Shown one piece after another: positions 1 through 15,330 of a stretch of DNA of 64,000 nt. A program made the position numbers and the translations under genes. Each line of letters begins with the position of its first letter. The stretch's first letter is position 1. This stretch comes from Macrostomum hystrix (Eukaryota > Platyhelminthes > Macrostomidae). Where the stretch lies: positions 310,001 through 374,000 of the forward strand of contig CATNEN010000028.1 of the NCBI GenBank assembly GCA_950097015.1, given 5' to 3'. Under the pieces are notes generated by a model. It saw only the letters and a list, made by a program, of their open reading frames with translations. It was not told the origin of the DNA and ran no database searches.

Positions 1-478
1 GTCCTTCAGACAGTGTGCTGTTATCCCCTGGTCCTTCAGACAGTGGGCTGTTATCCCCTGATCCTTCAGACAGTGGGCTGTTATCCCCTGATCCTTCAGA
101 CTGTGGGCTGTTATCCTCTGATCCTTCAGACTGTGGGCTGTTATCCCCTGATCCTTCAGACTGTGGGCTGTTATCCCCTGATCCTTCAGACTGTGGGCTG
201 TTATCCCCTGATCCTTCAGACTGTGGGCTGTTATCCCCTGATCCTTTAGACTGTGGGCTGTTATCCCCTGATCCTTCAGACTGTGGGCTGTTATCCCCTG
301 ATCCTCAGACTGTGGGCTGTTATCCCCTGATCCTTCAGACTGTGGGCTGTTATCCCCTGATCCTTCAGACTGTGGGCTGTTATCCCCTGATCCTTCAGAC
401 TGTGGGCTGTTATCCCCTGATCCTTCAGACTGTGGGCTGTTATCCCCTGATCCTTCAGACTGTGGGCTGTTATCATTC
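1..478. repeat. 30-bp minisatellite in Galpha-o intron 1
   Basis: About 16 copies of a 30-bp unit containing ctgttatcccctgatccttc, nearly perfect, cut by the left edge. One unit is a base short near 305. It lies in the intron before the P-loop exon. Open frames across it exist only because 30 is a multiple of three. Confidence 0.95.
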
Positions 479-592
479 CATGGCTTGATTCCTCAGCTGT
501 TGAGTGACTCAGGAAACATGCTATTACATAAATTTCTCAGTGAGTTCACGCGATTCACCTTTTATCTCCCTTTCAACTCCGATCTATTTCAG

Positions 593-3473
<2,881 letters not shown>

Positions 3474-5305
3474 GACGGCGTCAGGCCGGCTGATTCGACT
3501 GTTTTGGGAACATTTGGAGAGACCATTTTAAGTTGTCAACCTGCCACACTACATGTTATTGTATTATTCTCTACTTAGAATCTCATCTCTTAAAAGCTTT
3601 CTTTGTTTTGTCATAATAAGACTCAGTTATTGGATTCAAAGATTTACTGTAGCTATTGGGAAATTTGTTTTTAACTAATTGTAGACATTGTAGAATGTGC
3701 TAACTTGTTCGAGACATTCTCCAACCTAGTCTAGCAAGGCGGTGATCTAGTCAAATATGTTAGACAGAATTGATACCAATACATTTCTTAAACTGGAACG
3801 CACGTTTAGTTTTCTTAACAAACCTTCTCAGAGTTGAGAAGGCAGGTCCAGTGCATTGTCAGCCAGTTTTACTATTTTTTATTAGTATTTTTCTCCAGAG
3901 CAAATCTCTGATCACCCCTACTCTATCTCTCGTCAAGACCCGTTTTTGTTGTGCACGTTGTCAACCGTTATAAGTGAGGTTTACACTCGTAAAATATCTC
4001 AATTTGTGATTTTATAAATAATCTAGTCAAAGAGTAGTATAAAATGCAAAAAGTTTTTTTAAAGTCTTTATCTTCTAGCTTTTGTTATAATTTGGATTTG
4101 CTGAATGACACACGCAAACGAAATTGACTGCTTATGCTAAACAAATTGAAAAAAAATGGTATATTACATGTTGCATGACAGTTAAACCAACTTATCGTAT
4201 TTAGTTCTTGTTTCTGTTTGTTTGTTTTTTTGTCTCCTTATTCTCATTTTGCTTCTTCGTGATTGATGTCGAGTGCGCTTCAAGACGGTGTTCACGCAAT
4301 TATTTCAAATTATTTGATATTAACAATTTGCTTACATTACTCAAACTTTTATATGCTAATTTATTACATATAAGTATATTAGCTGTGCGATGAGATTCAT
4401 GAGAGCATGTTGTTATGCCTTTTCACTTGTCTCAATCTGTTGTTTTAATTACCATATTTTATATATTATATGTTTTTCATATTTATGTGCGTATTTTTGT
4501 TCTAGGCTTTTCAGTTTTACCAAAAAAACTATTAATGGATACACGTGGCAATGCTTTCTGTGTATCCGTGTCTGCACATTTGTTATAGCTGTAATCATTT
4601 TTAAATGCTTTTTTTATATCTCCCAATTGGTATTAATTGGTTAGTTCTTAAGTTACTTAATTAAAAATGCACTTAAAAGTCTAACTTTACGAGTCAAAAA
4701 CTTACTATCGAAAAGCTAGTATTTTTATATTTATTAGTTACATTATGTTACTAATGGCAACAATTGAAACAAAAAAAACATTTTTTTACATCGCTTGAAA
4801 TAAAGTTAATAATAACGCAGTCATCTGTTCTCTAATGTGACTGGTTACATATTTATAAGAAACAAAAAAAGTACATAGCTGCTTTGAGATTGCATTTTTC
4901 ATATTTTCCCCATTTGAAAAATTTTGTTTATCACATCGGTTTGCGCTTTCACTGACTACTATCAGTAGAATATTGCGAAAAAAAACTAACAAAACGCAGA
5001 GAAATATTAAAATGTCATCAACTCAATTGCAGCAGCTCAATTGCGTGTGGATTTAATCAGTATTTGCATTTCATTGTCTCTTTGGTTTAAACTCTGTGAT
5101 TTAAGTTTTCTAAATTATTAACTATTGCATGTCCGTCTGCCTGCTCTACTTACTGGAAGTTTAATAATTGCGAAAAAAAAATCTATTTCGCAAACGCGAC
5201 CTTAGTCAGTTTTCACACAGATTGTTTCATTAAATAGCAGAAATAATTTGCAATTATGGAAGTAGTTCTAGTCCGCGTTCAGGCGATTCCGATCAGGCAA
5301 TCGGG
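3474..5305. other. Convergent intergenic region / 3' UTRs
   Basis: AT-rich unique sequence between the stop codons of Galpha-o (plus) and KChIP (minus). It should carry both 3' UTRs. I see no array, RNA gene or further exon. Confidence 0.7.
4799..4804 (+). promoter_or_regulatory. Possible polyadenylation signal AATAAA, Galpha-o
   Basis: Canonical hexamer 1.3 kb after the Galpha-o stop. Earlier AT-rich variants could serve instead, so the 3' end is uncertain. Confidence 0.25.
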
Positions 5306-7714
5306 TCACAGCAGGGTGTCAAAGCACCCCAGCTCCCTGTCCAGATCGCGGCCTCGCTGGCAGGCCAGCACGAATTCTTGGAAGTTGACGAACCCGTCCC
5401 TGTCCAAGTCCATGGCTTCGAAGATGCGCTCGGCGTGCAGCTGGGCGTCGCAGGGATTTACCTTGGGCCACACTGCGTCACTGAGCATCGCGTAGATTGC
5501 ACTGACCAGCTGCACCATCTCCCGCTTGCTGATGAGACCGTCTTTGTCTGAGTCGTACAGGCGAAAAGCCCAGTCCAGCTTCTCCATGGTGCTGCCCTTG
5601 CAGATCACCGACAAGCCCTGCGAGGTGGCGGGACTCTAGCACTGCCTCCATACAGCTACTCTTCTCGTCATTGAGCCACTCTCCCCGCCATTGAGCCACT
5701 CTCCCCGCCATTGAGCCACTCTCCCCGCCATCCACCCACTCTCCCCGCGATCCAGTCACTCTCCCCGCCATTGAGCCACTCTCCCCGCCATCCACCCACT
5801 CTCCCCGCCATTGAGCCACTCTCCCCGCCATCCACCCACTCTCCCCGCGATCCAGTCACTCTCCCCGCCATCCAGCCACTCTCCCCGCCATCCAGCCACT
5901 CTCCCCGCCATCCACCCACTCTCCCCGCCATCCAGCCACTCTCCCCGCCATTGAGCCACTCTCCCCGCCATCCACCCACTCTCCCCGCCATTGAGCCACT
6001 CTCCCCGCCATCCACCCACTCTCCCCGCGATCCAGTCACTCTCCCCGCCATTGAGCCACTCTCCCCGCCATCCACCCACTCTCCCCGCCATTGAGCCACT
6101 CTCCCCACCATCCACCCACTCTCCCCGCGATCCAGTCACTCTCCCCGCCATCCAGCCACTCTCCCCGCCATCCACCCACACTCCCCGCCATCCAGCCACT
6201 CTCCCCGCCATCCACCCACTCTCCCCGCTATCCAGCCACTCTCTCTACCATCCAGCCACTCTCCTCACCATCTAGCCACTCTCTCTAACATCCAGCCACT
6301 CTCTCTACCATCCAGCCACTCTCTCTACCATCCAGCCACTCTCTCTACCATCCAGCCACTCTCACTACCATCCAGCCACTCTCCTCACCATCTAGCCACT
6401 CTCTCTAACATCCAGCCACTCTCTCTACTATCCAGCCACTCTCTCTACCATCCAGCCACTCTCCTCACCATCTAGCCACTCTCTCTAACATCCAGCCACT
6501 CTCTCTACCATCCAGCCACTCTCTCTACCATCCAGCCACTCTCCTCACCATCTAGCCACTCTCACTACCATCCAGCCACTCTCTCTACCATCCAGCCACT
6601 CTCCCCGCCATCCAGCCACTCTCTCTACCATCCAGCCACTCTCACTACCATCCAGCCACTCTCCTCACCATCTAGCCACTCTCTCTACCATCCAGCCACT
6701 CTCTCTACCATCCAGCCACTCTCTCTACCATCCAGCCACTCTCCTCACCATCTAGCCACTCTCTCTAACATCCAGCCACTCTCTCTACCATCCAGCCACT
6801 CTCTCTACCATCCAGCCACTCTCCTCACCATCCAGCCACTCTCTCTACCACCCAGCCACTCTAACATCCAGCCACTCTCCTCACCATCCAGCCACTCTCC
6901 TCACCATCTAGCCACTCTCTCTAACATCCAGCCACTCTCTCTACCATCCAGCCACTCTCTCTACCATCCAGCCACTCTCCTCACCATCTAGCCACTCTCT
7001 CTACCATCCAGCCACTCTCTCTACCATCCAGCCACTCTCCTCACCATCTAGCCACTCTCTCTAACATCCAGCCACTCTCCTCACCATCTAGCCACTCTCT
7101 CTAACATCCAGCCACTCTCTCTACCATCCAGCCACTCTCTCTACCATCCAGCCACTCTCCTCACCATCCAGCCACTCTCTCTACCACCCAGCCACTCTAA
7201 CATCCAGCCACTCTCCTCACCATCCAGCCACTCTCCTCACCATCCAGCCACTCTCTCTACCACCCAGCCACTCTCTCTACCACCCAGCCACTCTCTCCAC
7301 CATCCATCCAGTTTCTCCAGCACCTTAGAGCTTGCTCACCTGAATGACGGTCTCAAATGTGAGGCAGCCCCTGCCGCTAGGGTCGAAGCTGTTAAACACC
7401 AGGTCGGCGTAGGCTGACGCGTCACCCAGTGGGAAGAACTGCGAGAAGATCTCGCGGAACGCGGCCCGATGCACCAGGCCGGAGGGGCATTCGTTCTTGA
7501 AGCCGCGGTACATCAGCTGCAGCTCCTGCTTGCTGAAGCTAGTCCGCTGGCTGAGGCTGGACAGGCTGGCTGGGCGGTGATGTCGGGCTGCTCGCATGCC
7601 ACCGGAGGCTGCGACGGCAGCGGCGGCCGCTACTCCAGCGTTGGCATCGGCTGACCGACCTGTGTTTGTGTCGTTATTGGCGGACTGTTTAAGAATCGAC
7701 AATTTCTCTTTCAT
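5306..7714 (-). CDS. KCNIP: Kv channel-interacting protein (KChIP), EF-hand calcium sensor
   Basis: Neuronal-calcium-sensor-family protein that in other animals binds the N-terminus of Kv4 channels and tunes A-type K+ current. Two minus-strand exons: 7714-7340, ending ETVIQ at a gtgagc donor, and 5617-5306, starting GLSVICKG after a cgcag acceptor. Both borders are phase 0, giving 228 residues, within the KChIP size range. Diagnostic text is SKQELQLMYRGFKNECPSG (degenerate EF1) and FSQFFPLGDASAYA. EF2 (DPSGRGCLTFET) lacks the final acidic ligand. EF3 (147-158, DSDKDGLISKRE) and EF4 (195-206, DLDRDGFVNFQE) are canonical. That two-functional-hand pattern and the terminal FDTLL fit KChIP. The ATG at 7714 is the first after an in-frame stop at 7775, but KChIPs use alternative N-terminal exons. 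The 1.7 kb intron is almost wholly a 20-bp satellite. Confidence 0.9.
5655..7318. repeat. 20-bp minisatellite filling KChIP intron
   Basis: About 83 head-to-tail copies of a 20-bp unit, ccactctccccgccatccag. Copies before about 6235 are mostly the GC-richer ccccgccat type. Later copies are the ctctctaccat and ctcctcaccat types, with blocks of three to five units repeated as groups. It lies wholly between the two KChIP exons. Confidence 0.96.
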
Positions 7715-8065
7715 GCTTAGAATGGCGGTGCGCAGTGAGAGAGAGAGTGAGAACCAGTGTTCTCCACTGAAAGTTTATCCTACTTTATACTATGCTCCTA
7801 TTGAATGAATTATTAATTTGACAATGTTTCAATCGAGGCCGGATTTGGGAAAAACGATGCGTAATTCCCTGGCGATTAAATCATGTCCTGCTTTTCCCCA
7901 CCAGGGTAAAGTGTCCTGTGAGCTGTCCATCAATCCAACGCCGAGTGTTTGCCTCGCACTCTTAGCCTGAACCTCTTTGCCACTGGGATAAAAATGTAAC
8001 TGTAGATATAATGTAAAAAAAGTAAGCCCTTCTATCATAATAATCCCCATTGTTCTCTGCAAGCA
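7715..8065. other. Unique sequence upstream of the KChIP start codon
   Basis: About 350 bp of non-repetitive sequence between the KChIP ATG and the next array. It may be a 5' UTR, promoter or intron. A (ga)n tract at about 7736-7750 is the only simple feature I see. Confidence 0.5.
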
Positions 8066-8804
8066 TACTAGCTCAAAATAATCCCCATTCTGTTAGCATC
8101 CCAATCCCAAATAATCCCCATTCTGTTAGCATCCCAATCCCTGATAATCCCATTCTTTTAGCATCCCAATCCCTGATAATCCCCATTCTGTTAGCATCCC
8201 AATCCCAAATAATCCCCATTCTGTTAGCATCCCAATCCCTGATAATCCCATTCTGTTAGCATCCCAATCCCAAATAATCCCCATTCTGTTAGCATCCCAA
8301 TCCCTGATAATCCCATTCTGTTAGCATCCCAATCCCAAATAATCCCCATTCTGTTAGCATCCCAATCCCAAATAATCCCCATTCTGTTAGCATCCCAATC
8401 CCTGATAATCCCATTCTGTTAGCATCCCAATCCCTGATAATCTCCATTCTGTTAGCATCCCAATCCCTGATAATCCCATTCTGTTAGCATCCCAATCCCT
8501 GATAATCCCATTCTGTTAGCATCCCAATCCCAAATAATCCCCATTCTGTTAGCATCCCAATCCCAAATAATCCCCATTCTGTTAGCATCCCAATCCCAAA
8601 TAATCCCCATTCTGTTAGCATCCCAATCCCAAATAATCCCCATTCTGTTAGCATCCCAATCCCAAATAATCCCCATTCTGTTAGCATCCCAATCCCAAAT
8701 AATCCCCATTCTGTTAGCATCCCAATCCCAAATAATCCCCATTCTGTTAGCATCCCAATCCCTGATAATCCCATTCTGTTAGCATCCCAATCCCAAATAA
8801 TCCC
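8066..8804. repeat. 32/33-bp minisatellite
   Basis: About 22 copies of a 32-33 bp unit containing ccattctgttagcatcccaa. Two interspersed subtypes differ at tcccaaataatcccc and tccctgataatccc. Confidence 0.95.
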
Positions 8805-8810
8805 GCTCAC

Positions 8811-9105
8811 AGAGGCCGCAGTGATGGCACAGCATCCGCAGGCAGCGAAGACAATCGCAGCAGAGACGACCCAAACTCGAATCCCGGCCCAGACTGTGCA
8901 GCTGGGCCTGCTCTGCCCTGCACTTTCCGCTGACTGCGTCGCCGACTCTTCCGCCGTAGCAGCCGCGCTGGGTGATGCTGGCCCCTGTTGGTCGTCCAGA
9001 GTTCGATTCCGACATGACTGCGGTCGGAGCCGTTAGCATTCGACTTGAGATCCGCTGCTCACTGAGGTCGCTCTGACCTGACATGAGGAATTTTATGTCT
9101 GTCAT
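8811..9105 (-). CDS. Candidate cysteine-rich 5' exon of the KChIP gene
   Basis: A 290-bp unique island between two satellites is open on the minus strand and ends at a strong donor (CTCT|gtgagcgg at 8811/8810). Its last residues, LGRLCCDCLRCLRMLCHHCG, form a cysteine cluster like the palmitoylated N-terminal segments of vertebrate KChIP2 and KChIP3. The exon ends in phase 1. The main KChIP exon has a phase-compatible acceptor (aacacag|GTCGGTCAG) just inside its own open frame, so joining them would give CGLC-RSADANAG and skip the MKEKLSIL start. The initiation codon is unclear; 9105 is the first possible codon and several internal ATGs follow. The splice is inferred. Confidence 0.45.
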
Positions 9106-9312
9106 GAGAATGTCCTGTCTGTCATGAGAATGTCCTGTCTGTCATGAGGAATGTCCTGTCTGTCATGAGAATGTCCTGTCTGTCATGAGAATGTCCTGTC
9201 TGTCATGAGGAATGTCCTGTCTGTCATGAGAATGTCCTGTCTGTCATGAGAATGTCCTGTCTGTCATGAGGAATTTCCTGTCTGTCATGAGAATGTCCTG
9301 TCTGTCGTGAGA
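9085..9312. repeat. 20/21-bp minisatellite
   Basis: About 11 copies of gtcctgtctgtcatgagaat, some with an extra g. It merges into the next array and shares catgaggaatgtc with it, so the two look related. Confidence 0.92.
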
Positions 9313-10690
9313 TTATCATTTCCAGCATGAGGAATGTCATTTCCAGCAGGAGGAATGTCATTTCCAGCAAGAGGAATGTCATTTCCAGCATGAGGAATGT
9401 CATTTCCAGCATAAGGAATGTCATTTCCAGCATGAGGAATGTCATTTCCAGCATGAGGAATGTCATTTCCAGCATGAGGAATGTCATTTCCAGCAATGAG
9501 GAATGTCATTTCCAGCATGATATTATCATTTCCAGCATGATACTTTCATTTCCAGCATGATACTATCATTTCCAGCATGATATTATCATTTCCAGCATGA
9601 GGAATGTCATTTCCAGCATGAGGAATGTCATTTCCAGCATGAGGAATGTCATTTCCAGCATGAGGAATGTCATTTCCAGCATGAGGAATGTCATTTCCAG
9701 CATGAGGAATGTCATTTCCAGCATGATATTATCATTTCCAGCATGATACTATCATTTCCAGCATGATACTATCATTTCCAGCATGATATTATCATTTCCA
9801 GCATGATACTATCATTTCCAGCATGATATTGTCATTTCCAGCATGAGGAATGTCATTTCCAGCATGATATTATCATTTCCAGCATGATACTATCATTTCC
9901 AGCATGCTATTATCATTTCCAGCATGAGGAATGTCATTTCCAGCATGAGGAATGTCATTTCCAGCATGAGGAATGTCATTTCCAGCATGATATTATCATT
10001 TCCAGCATGAGGAATGTCATTTCCAGCATGATATTATCATTTCCAGCATGATACTTTCATTTCCAGCATGATACTATCATTTCCAGCATGATATTATCAT
10101 TTCCAGCATGATACTATCATTTCCAGCATGATACTATCATTTCCAGCATGATATTATCATTTCCAGCATGAGGAATGTCATTTCCAGCATGAGGAATGTC
10201 ATTTCCAGCATGATATTATCATTTCCAGCATGATATTATCATTTCCAGCATGATATTATCATTTCCAGCATGATACTATCATTTCCAGCATGATATTATC
10301 ATTTCCAGCATGAGGAATGCATTTCCAGCATGAGGAATGTCATTTCCAGCATGAGGAATGTCATTTCCAGCATGATATTATCATTTCCAGCATGATATTA
10401 TCATTTCCAGCATGATATTATCATTTCCAGCATGATATTATCATTTCCAGCATGATATTATCATTTCCAGCATGATATTATCATTTCCAGCATGATATTA
10501 TCATTTCCAGCATGATATTATCATTTCCAGCATGATATTATCATTTCCAGCATGATATTATCATTTCCAGCATGATATTATCATTTCTAGCATGATATTA
10601 TCATTTCCAGCATGAGGAATGTTATTTCCAGCATGAGGAATGTTATTTCCAGCATGAGGAATGTTTTTTCCAGCATGAGGAATGTCCTGT
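9312..10690. repeat. 20/21-bp minisatellite with two interleaved unit types
   Basis: About 67 copies beginning atttccagcatga and ending either ggaatgtc (21 bp) or tattatc / tactatc (20 bp). The two types alternate in blocks. The final third is a homogeneous run of the tattatc type. Confidence 0.95.
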
Positions 10691-11095
10691 CAGATTTAAT
10701 TGTTCATCATTCACGGCCAATATCATAGGAGATGTAATTTCGTCAGGCGCATTGTTTTGGATTCGTCTGAGTGTCAGTGCAGATGACGTTTGCTTTATTG
10801 ATTGATTCTCGCCCACGTGAGCAAACGCAATATCCCCACCCCAATACTGTCGCCCAGTGAATCTGATTTGCATTTAAATGCTAATCGACAGTCAGTCTGA
10901 AATTCGAATAAAAATAGTATGTACCGAAATTTCACCCCCTGCTGTTTTCGCTCAACGTTGCTTTCCGATTCAATGTGAAAGCAAGCGGATTAATACCTTG
11001 CGATAACTGAAATATTGCTAATTTGAATGATCCTAATACGAAATAATGTAAACTTACTTTCATACTTTATAGTTCTAATTTCAAATAAAATAAAC
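10690..11095. other. Unique spacer between arrays
   Basis: About 400 bp of ordinary mixed sequence. No exon, RNA gene or transposon end is visible to me. Confidence 0.6.
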
Positions 11096-11825
11096 ATCTT
11101 ACCTGAAATCCTACTTGCCTCACCTGAAATCCCACTGCCTCACCTGAAACCCAACTTGCCTCACCTGAAATCCCACTGCCTCACCTTAAATCCCACTGCC
11201 TCACCTGAAACCCAACTTGCCTCACCTGAAACCCAACTTGCCACACCTGAAATCCCACTGCCTCACCTGATATCCCACTGCCTCACCTGAAACCCAACTT
11301 GCCTCACCTGAAACCCAACTTGCCTCACCTGAAACCCAACTTGCCTCACCTGATATCCCACTGCCTCACCTGAAACCCAACTTGCCTCACCTGAAACCCA
11401 ACTTGCCTCACCTGAAACCCAACTTGCCACACCTGAAACCCAACTTGCCACACCTGAAATCCCACGGCCTCACCTGAAATCCCACGGCCTCACCTGAAAT
11501 CCCACTGCCTCACCTGAAATCCCACTGCCTCACCTTAAATCCCACTGCCTCACCTGAAACCCAACTTGCCTCACCTGAAACCCAACTTGCCTCACCTGAA
11601 ACCCAACTTGCCACACCTGAAACCCAACTTGCCACACCTGAAATCCCACGGCCTCACCTGAAATCCCACGGCCTCACCTGAAATCCCACTGCCTCACCTG
11701 AAATCCCACGGCCTCACCTGAAATCCCACTGCCTCACCTGAAATCCCACGGCCTCACCTGAAATCCCACTGCCTCACCTGAAATCCCACTGCCTCACCGG
11801 AAGCAACACTGCTCCACCTGAAATT
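11095..11825. repeat. Mixed 20-bp and 21-bp minisatellite
   Basis: About 36 units of two types: cctgaaatcccactgcctca (20 bp) and a 21-bp type containing cctgaaacccaacttgcctc. They alternate irregularly. On the minus strand each unit carries caggtga, a splice-donor-like string. Confidence 0.94.
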
Positions 11826-13375
11826 CTATTCTCAAACTTGCAATCCCGATTGTCTCACCTGAAATCCCATTGTCAAACTTGCAATCCCGATTGTCTCACC
11901 TGAAATCCCATTGTCAAACTTGCAATCCCGATTGTCTCACCTGAAATCCCATTGTCAAACTTGCAATCCCGATTGTCTCACCGGAAATCCCATTGTCAAA
12001 CTTGCAATCCCGATTGTCTCACCTGAAATCCCATTGTCAAACTTGCAATCCCGATTGTCTCACCGGAAATCCCATTGTCAAACTTGCAATCCCGATTGTC
12101 TCACCTGAAATCCCATTGTCAAACTTGCAATCCCGATTGTCTCACCTGAAATCCCATTGTCAAACTTGCAATCCCGATTGTCTCACCTGAAATCCCATTG
12201 TCAAACTTGCAATCCTGATTGTCTCACCTGAAATCCCATTGTCAAACTTGCAATCCCGATTGTCTCACCTGAAATCCCATTGTCAAACTTGCAATCCCGA
12301 TTGTCTCACCGGAAATCCCATTGTCAAACTTGCAATCCCGATTGTCTCACCTGAAATCCCATTGTCAAACTTGCAATCCCGATTGTCTCACCTGAAATCC
12401 CATTGTCAAACTTGCAATCCCGATTGTCTCACCTGAAATCCCATTGTCAAACTTGCAATCCCGATTGTCTCACCGGAAATCCCATTGTCAAACTTGCAAT
12501 CCCGATTGTCTCACCTGAAATCCCATTGTCAAACTTGCAATCCCGATTGTCTCACCTGAAATCCCATTGACAAACTTGCAATCCCGATTGTCTCAACGGA
12601 AATCCCATTGTCAAACTTGCAATCCCGATTGTCTCACCTGAAATCCCATTGTCAAACTTGCAATCCCGATTGTCTCACCGGAAATCCCATTGTCAAACTT
12701 GCAATCCGGATTGTCTCACCTGAAATCCCATTGTCAAACTTGCAATCCCGATTGTCTCACCTGAAATCCCATTGTCAAACTTGCAATCCCGATTGTCTCA
12801 CCTGAAATCCCATTGTCAAACTTGCAATCCCGATTGTCTCACCGGAAATCCCATTGTCAAACTTGCAATCCCGATTGTCTCACCTGAAATCCCATTGACA
12901 AACTTGCAATCCTGATTGTCTCACCGGAAATCCCATTGTCAAACTTGCTATCCCGATTGTTTCACCGGAAATCCCATTGACAAACTTGCAATCCCGATTG
13001 TCTCACCTGAAATCCCATTGTCAAACTTGCAATCCCGATTGTCTCATCTGAAATCCCATTGTCAAACTTGCAATCCCGATTGTCTCACCTGAAATCCCAT
13101 TGTCAAACTTGCAATCCCGATTGTCTCACCTGAAATCCCATTTCTAAACTTGCAATCCCGATTGTCTCACCTGAAATCCCATTGTCAAACTTGCAATCCC
13201 GATTGTCTCACCTGAAATCCCATTGTCAAACTTGCAATCTCGATTGTCTCACCGGAAATCCCATTGTCAAACTTGCAATCCCGATTGTCTCACCTGAAAT
13301 CCCATTGACAAACTTGCAATCCCGATTGTTTCACCGGAAATCCCATTGTCAAACGTGTATTTCCCAATGCCTAAC
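11825..13375. repeat. 41-bp minisatellite (dimer of 20+21-bp units)
   Basis: About 37 copies with an exact 41-bp period (identical phase at 11911, 11993, 12239, 12608, 13182). Halves are tcacctgaaatcccattgtc (20) and a 21-bp half containing aaacttgcaatcccgattgt. They resemble the two unit types of the adjoining array. Sparse substitutions (cacctg/caccgg, tgtc/tgac) mark individual copies. Confidence 0.96.
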
Positions 13376-13800
13376 CTGGAATCCTCAGCTATCTTCGATC
13401 CCTATCCGATCCGATCTCACATTTTCATAGAATCTCAGAAATTTCATACTCAATGGCTGAATACTTTCTCCCATATGCAAGCATAAATAATTTACCGCAC
13501 CGTTTTCCATCTCCGAAAAGTAAAATCCTGTGGGATAAATTTTCCAAACTGACAACACAGAGCTGTGAGCGATTTTGCCGTCGCAAAATTTTATTAAATC
13601 GAGAACTGCTTTGCCCGATGGCGCTCGTCATAAAATGTGTGCCTCTCTGTGACTTCTGACACTATAAACCTATTCAGCTCATTGCTGCCACACATCATGA
13701 AAACCGCTCATACTGTGCGTGCCAAGTCCTAAATTGTTTTTACTATTTTAAATTTTTATGAGTCGTAAAAGGTCGATAAACATTCTACTGTCACCCTAAA
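13375..13800. other. Unique spacer between arrays
   Basis: About 425 bp of mixed sequence, open for 68 codons on both strands near 13425-13660 but without homology I recognise or convincing splice sites. Confidence 0.5.
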
Positions 13801-14925
13801 ATATCCATCTGTCACTCTGTACCAATTCCCCTGTCACTCTATACCAATTCCTCTGTCACTCTATACCAATTCCTCTGTCACTCTATACCAATTCCTCTGT
13901 CACTCTATACCAATTCCTCTGTCACTCTTTACCAATTCCTCTGTCACTCTATACCAATTCCTCTGTCACTCTTTACCAATTTCTCTGTCACTCTATACCA
14001 ATTCCTCTGTCACTCTATACCAATTCCTCTGTCACTCTATATCAATTCCTCTGTCACTCTTTACCAATTCCTCTGTCACTCTATACCAATTCCCCTGTCA
14101 CTCTGTACCAATTCCTCTGTCACTCTTTACCAATTCCTCTGTCACTCCATACCAATTCCCCTGTCACTCTGTACCAATTCCTCTGTCACTCTTTACCAAT
14201 TCCTCTGTCACTCTTCCTCTGTCACTCCATACCAATTCCTCTGTCACTCTTCCTCTGTCACTCCATACCAATTCCTCTGTCACTCTTCCTCTGTCACTCC
14301 AAACCAATTCCTCTGTCACTCTATACCAATTCCTCTGTCACTCTTCCTCTGTCACTCCATACCTATTCCTCTGTCACTCTTCCTCTGTCACTCCATACCT
14401 ATTTCTCTGTCACTCTTCCTCTGTCACTCTATACCAATTCCTCTGTCACTCCATGCCAATTTCTCTGTCACTCCATACCAATTCCTCTGTCACTCTTCCT
14501 CTGTCACTCCATACCAATTCCTCTGTCACTCTTCCTCTGTCACTCCATACCAATTCCTCTGTCACTCTTCCTCTGTCACTCCATACCAATTCCTCTGTCA
14601 CTCTATACCAATTCCTCTGTCACTCTTCCTTTGTCACTCCATACCTATTCCTCTGTCACTCTTCCTCTGTCACTCCATACCTATTTCTCTGTCACTCTTC
14701 CTCTGTCACTCCATACCAATTCCCCTGTCACTCTATACCAATTCCTCTGTCACTCTATACCAATTCCTCTGTCACTCTTTACCAATTCCTCTGTCACTCC
14801 ATACCAATTCCTCTGTCACTCTTTACCAATTTCTCTGTCACTCCATACCAATTCCTCTGTCACTCTTCCTCTGTCACTTTGACAATCCCTCTGTCACTCT
14901 GACAATCCCTATGTCCCTCTATTTA
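13800..14925. repeat. 22-bp minisatellite with short-unit insertions
   Basis: Roughly 50 units built on ctctgtcactctataccaat. From about 14210 many units are shortened to ctctgtcactcttc, giving a mixed 14/22-bp pattern. Confidence 0.94.
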
Positions 14926-15330
14926 GTGGGGATTCTAGGAAAGGCATTGTAAAACGACTCACCTGCTCAGCTATCTTGGATTTATCTTTGGCAATTGGCT
15001 TTTTCTATTCAAATATTGGCAGCTTGTCTGTATTTGACCAGGAGCCTCGACTGATTTTAATCCTCTCGCCGGCTGTCTCAACCCCATCTCCTATGTCCCC
15101 TGTTGTCAGCCAATCTTTTTTCTACCAAAGCAGACAGCCCCCGACCGATTCTACGGGTGGAAGCATGCAGAATTCAGTAAAAGGCTGAGTGCCACATGGT
15201 CGGAAACTTTCCTGACTACCCTCATTCTGCTAGGAGAGGCGATGGTCTAAGAAAATATTGAAACTGAAATGAAAAACCGCAAGGCGAAGGAGAAGGAGAT
15301 GGTGGAGATGGAGAAAGACGATCTAGAAAG
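14925..15330. other. Unique spacer before the large purine-rich array
   Basis: About 400 bp of mixed sequence, turning purine-rich towards the array. I see no supported gene. Confidence 0.5.

Noticed and set aside
9224..9560. Repeat peptides (MLEMTFL, AGNDIPH) on both strands
   Set aside because: By-products of a 20/21-bp array.
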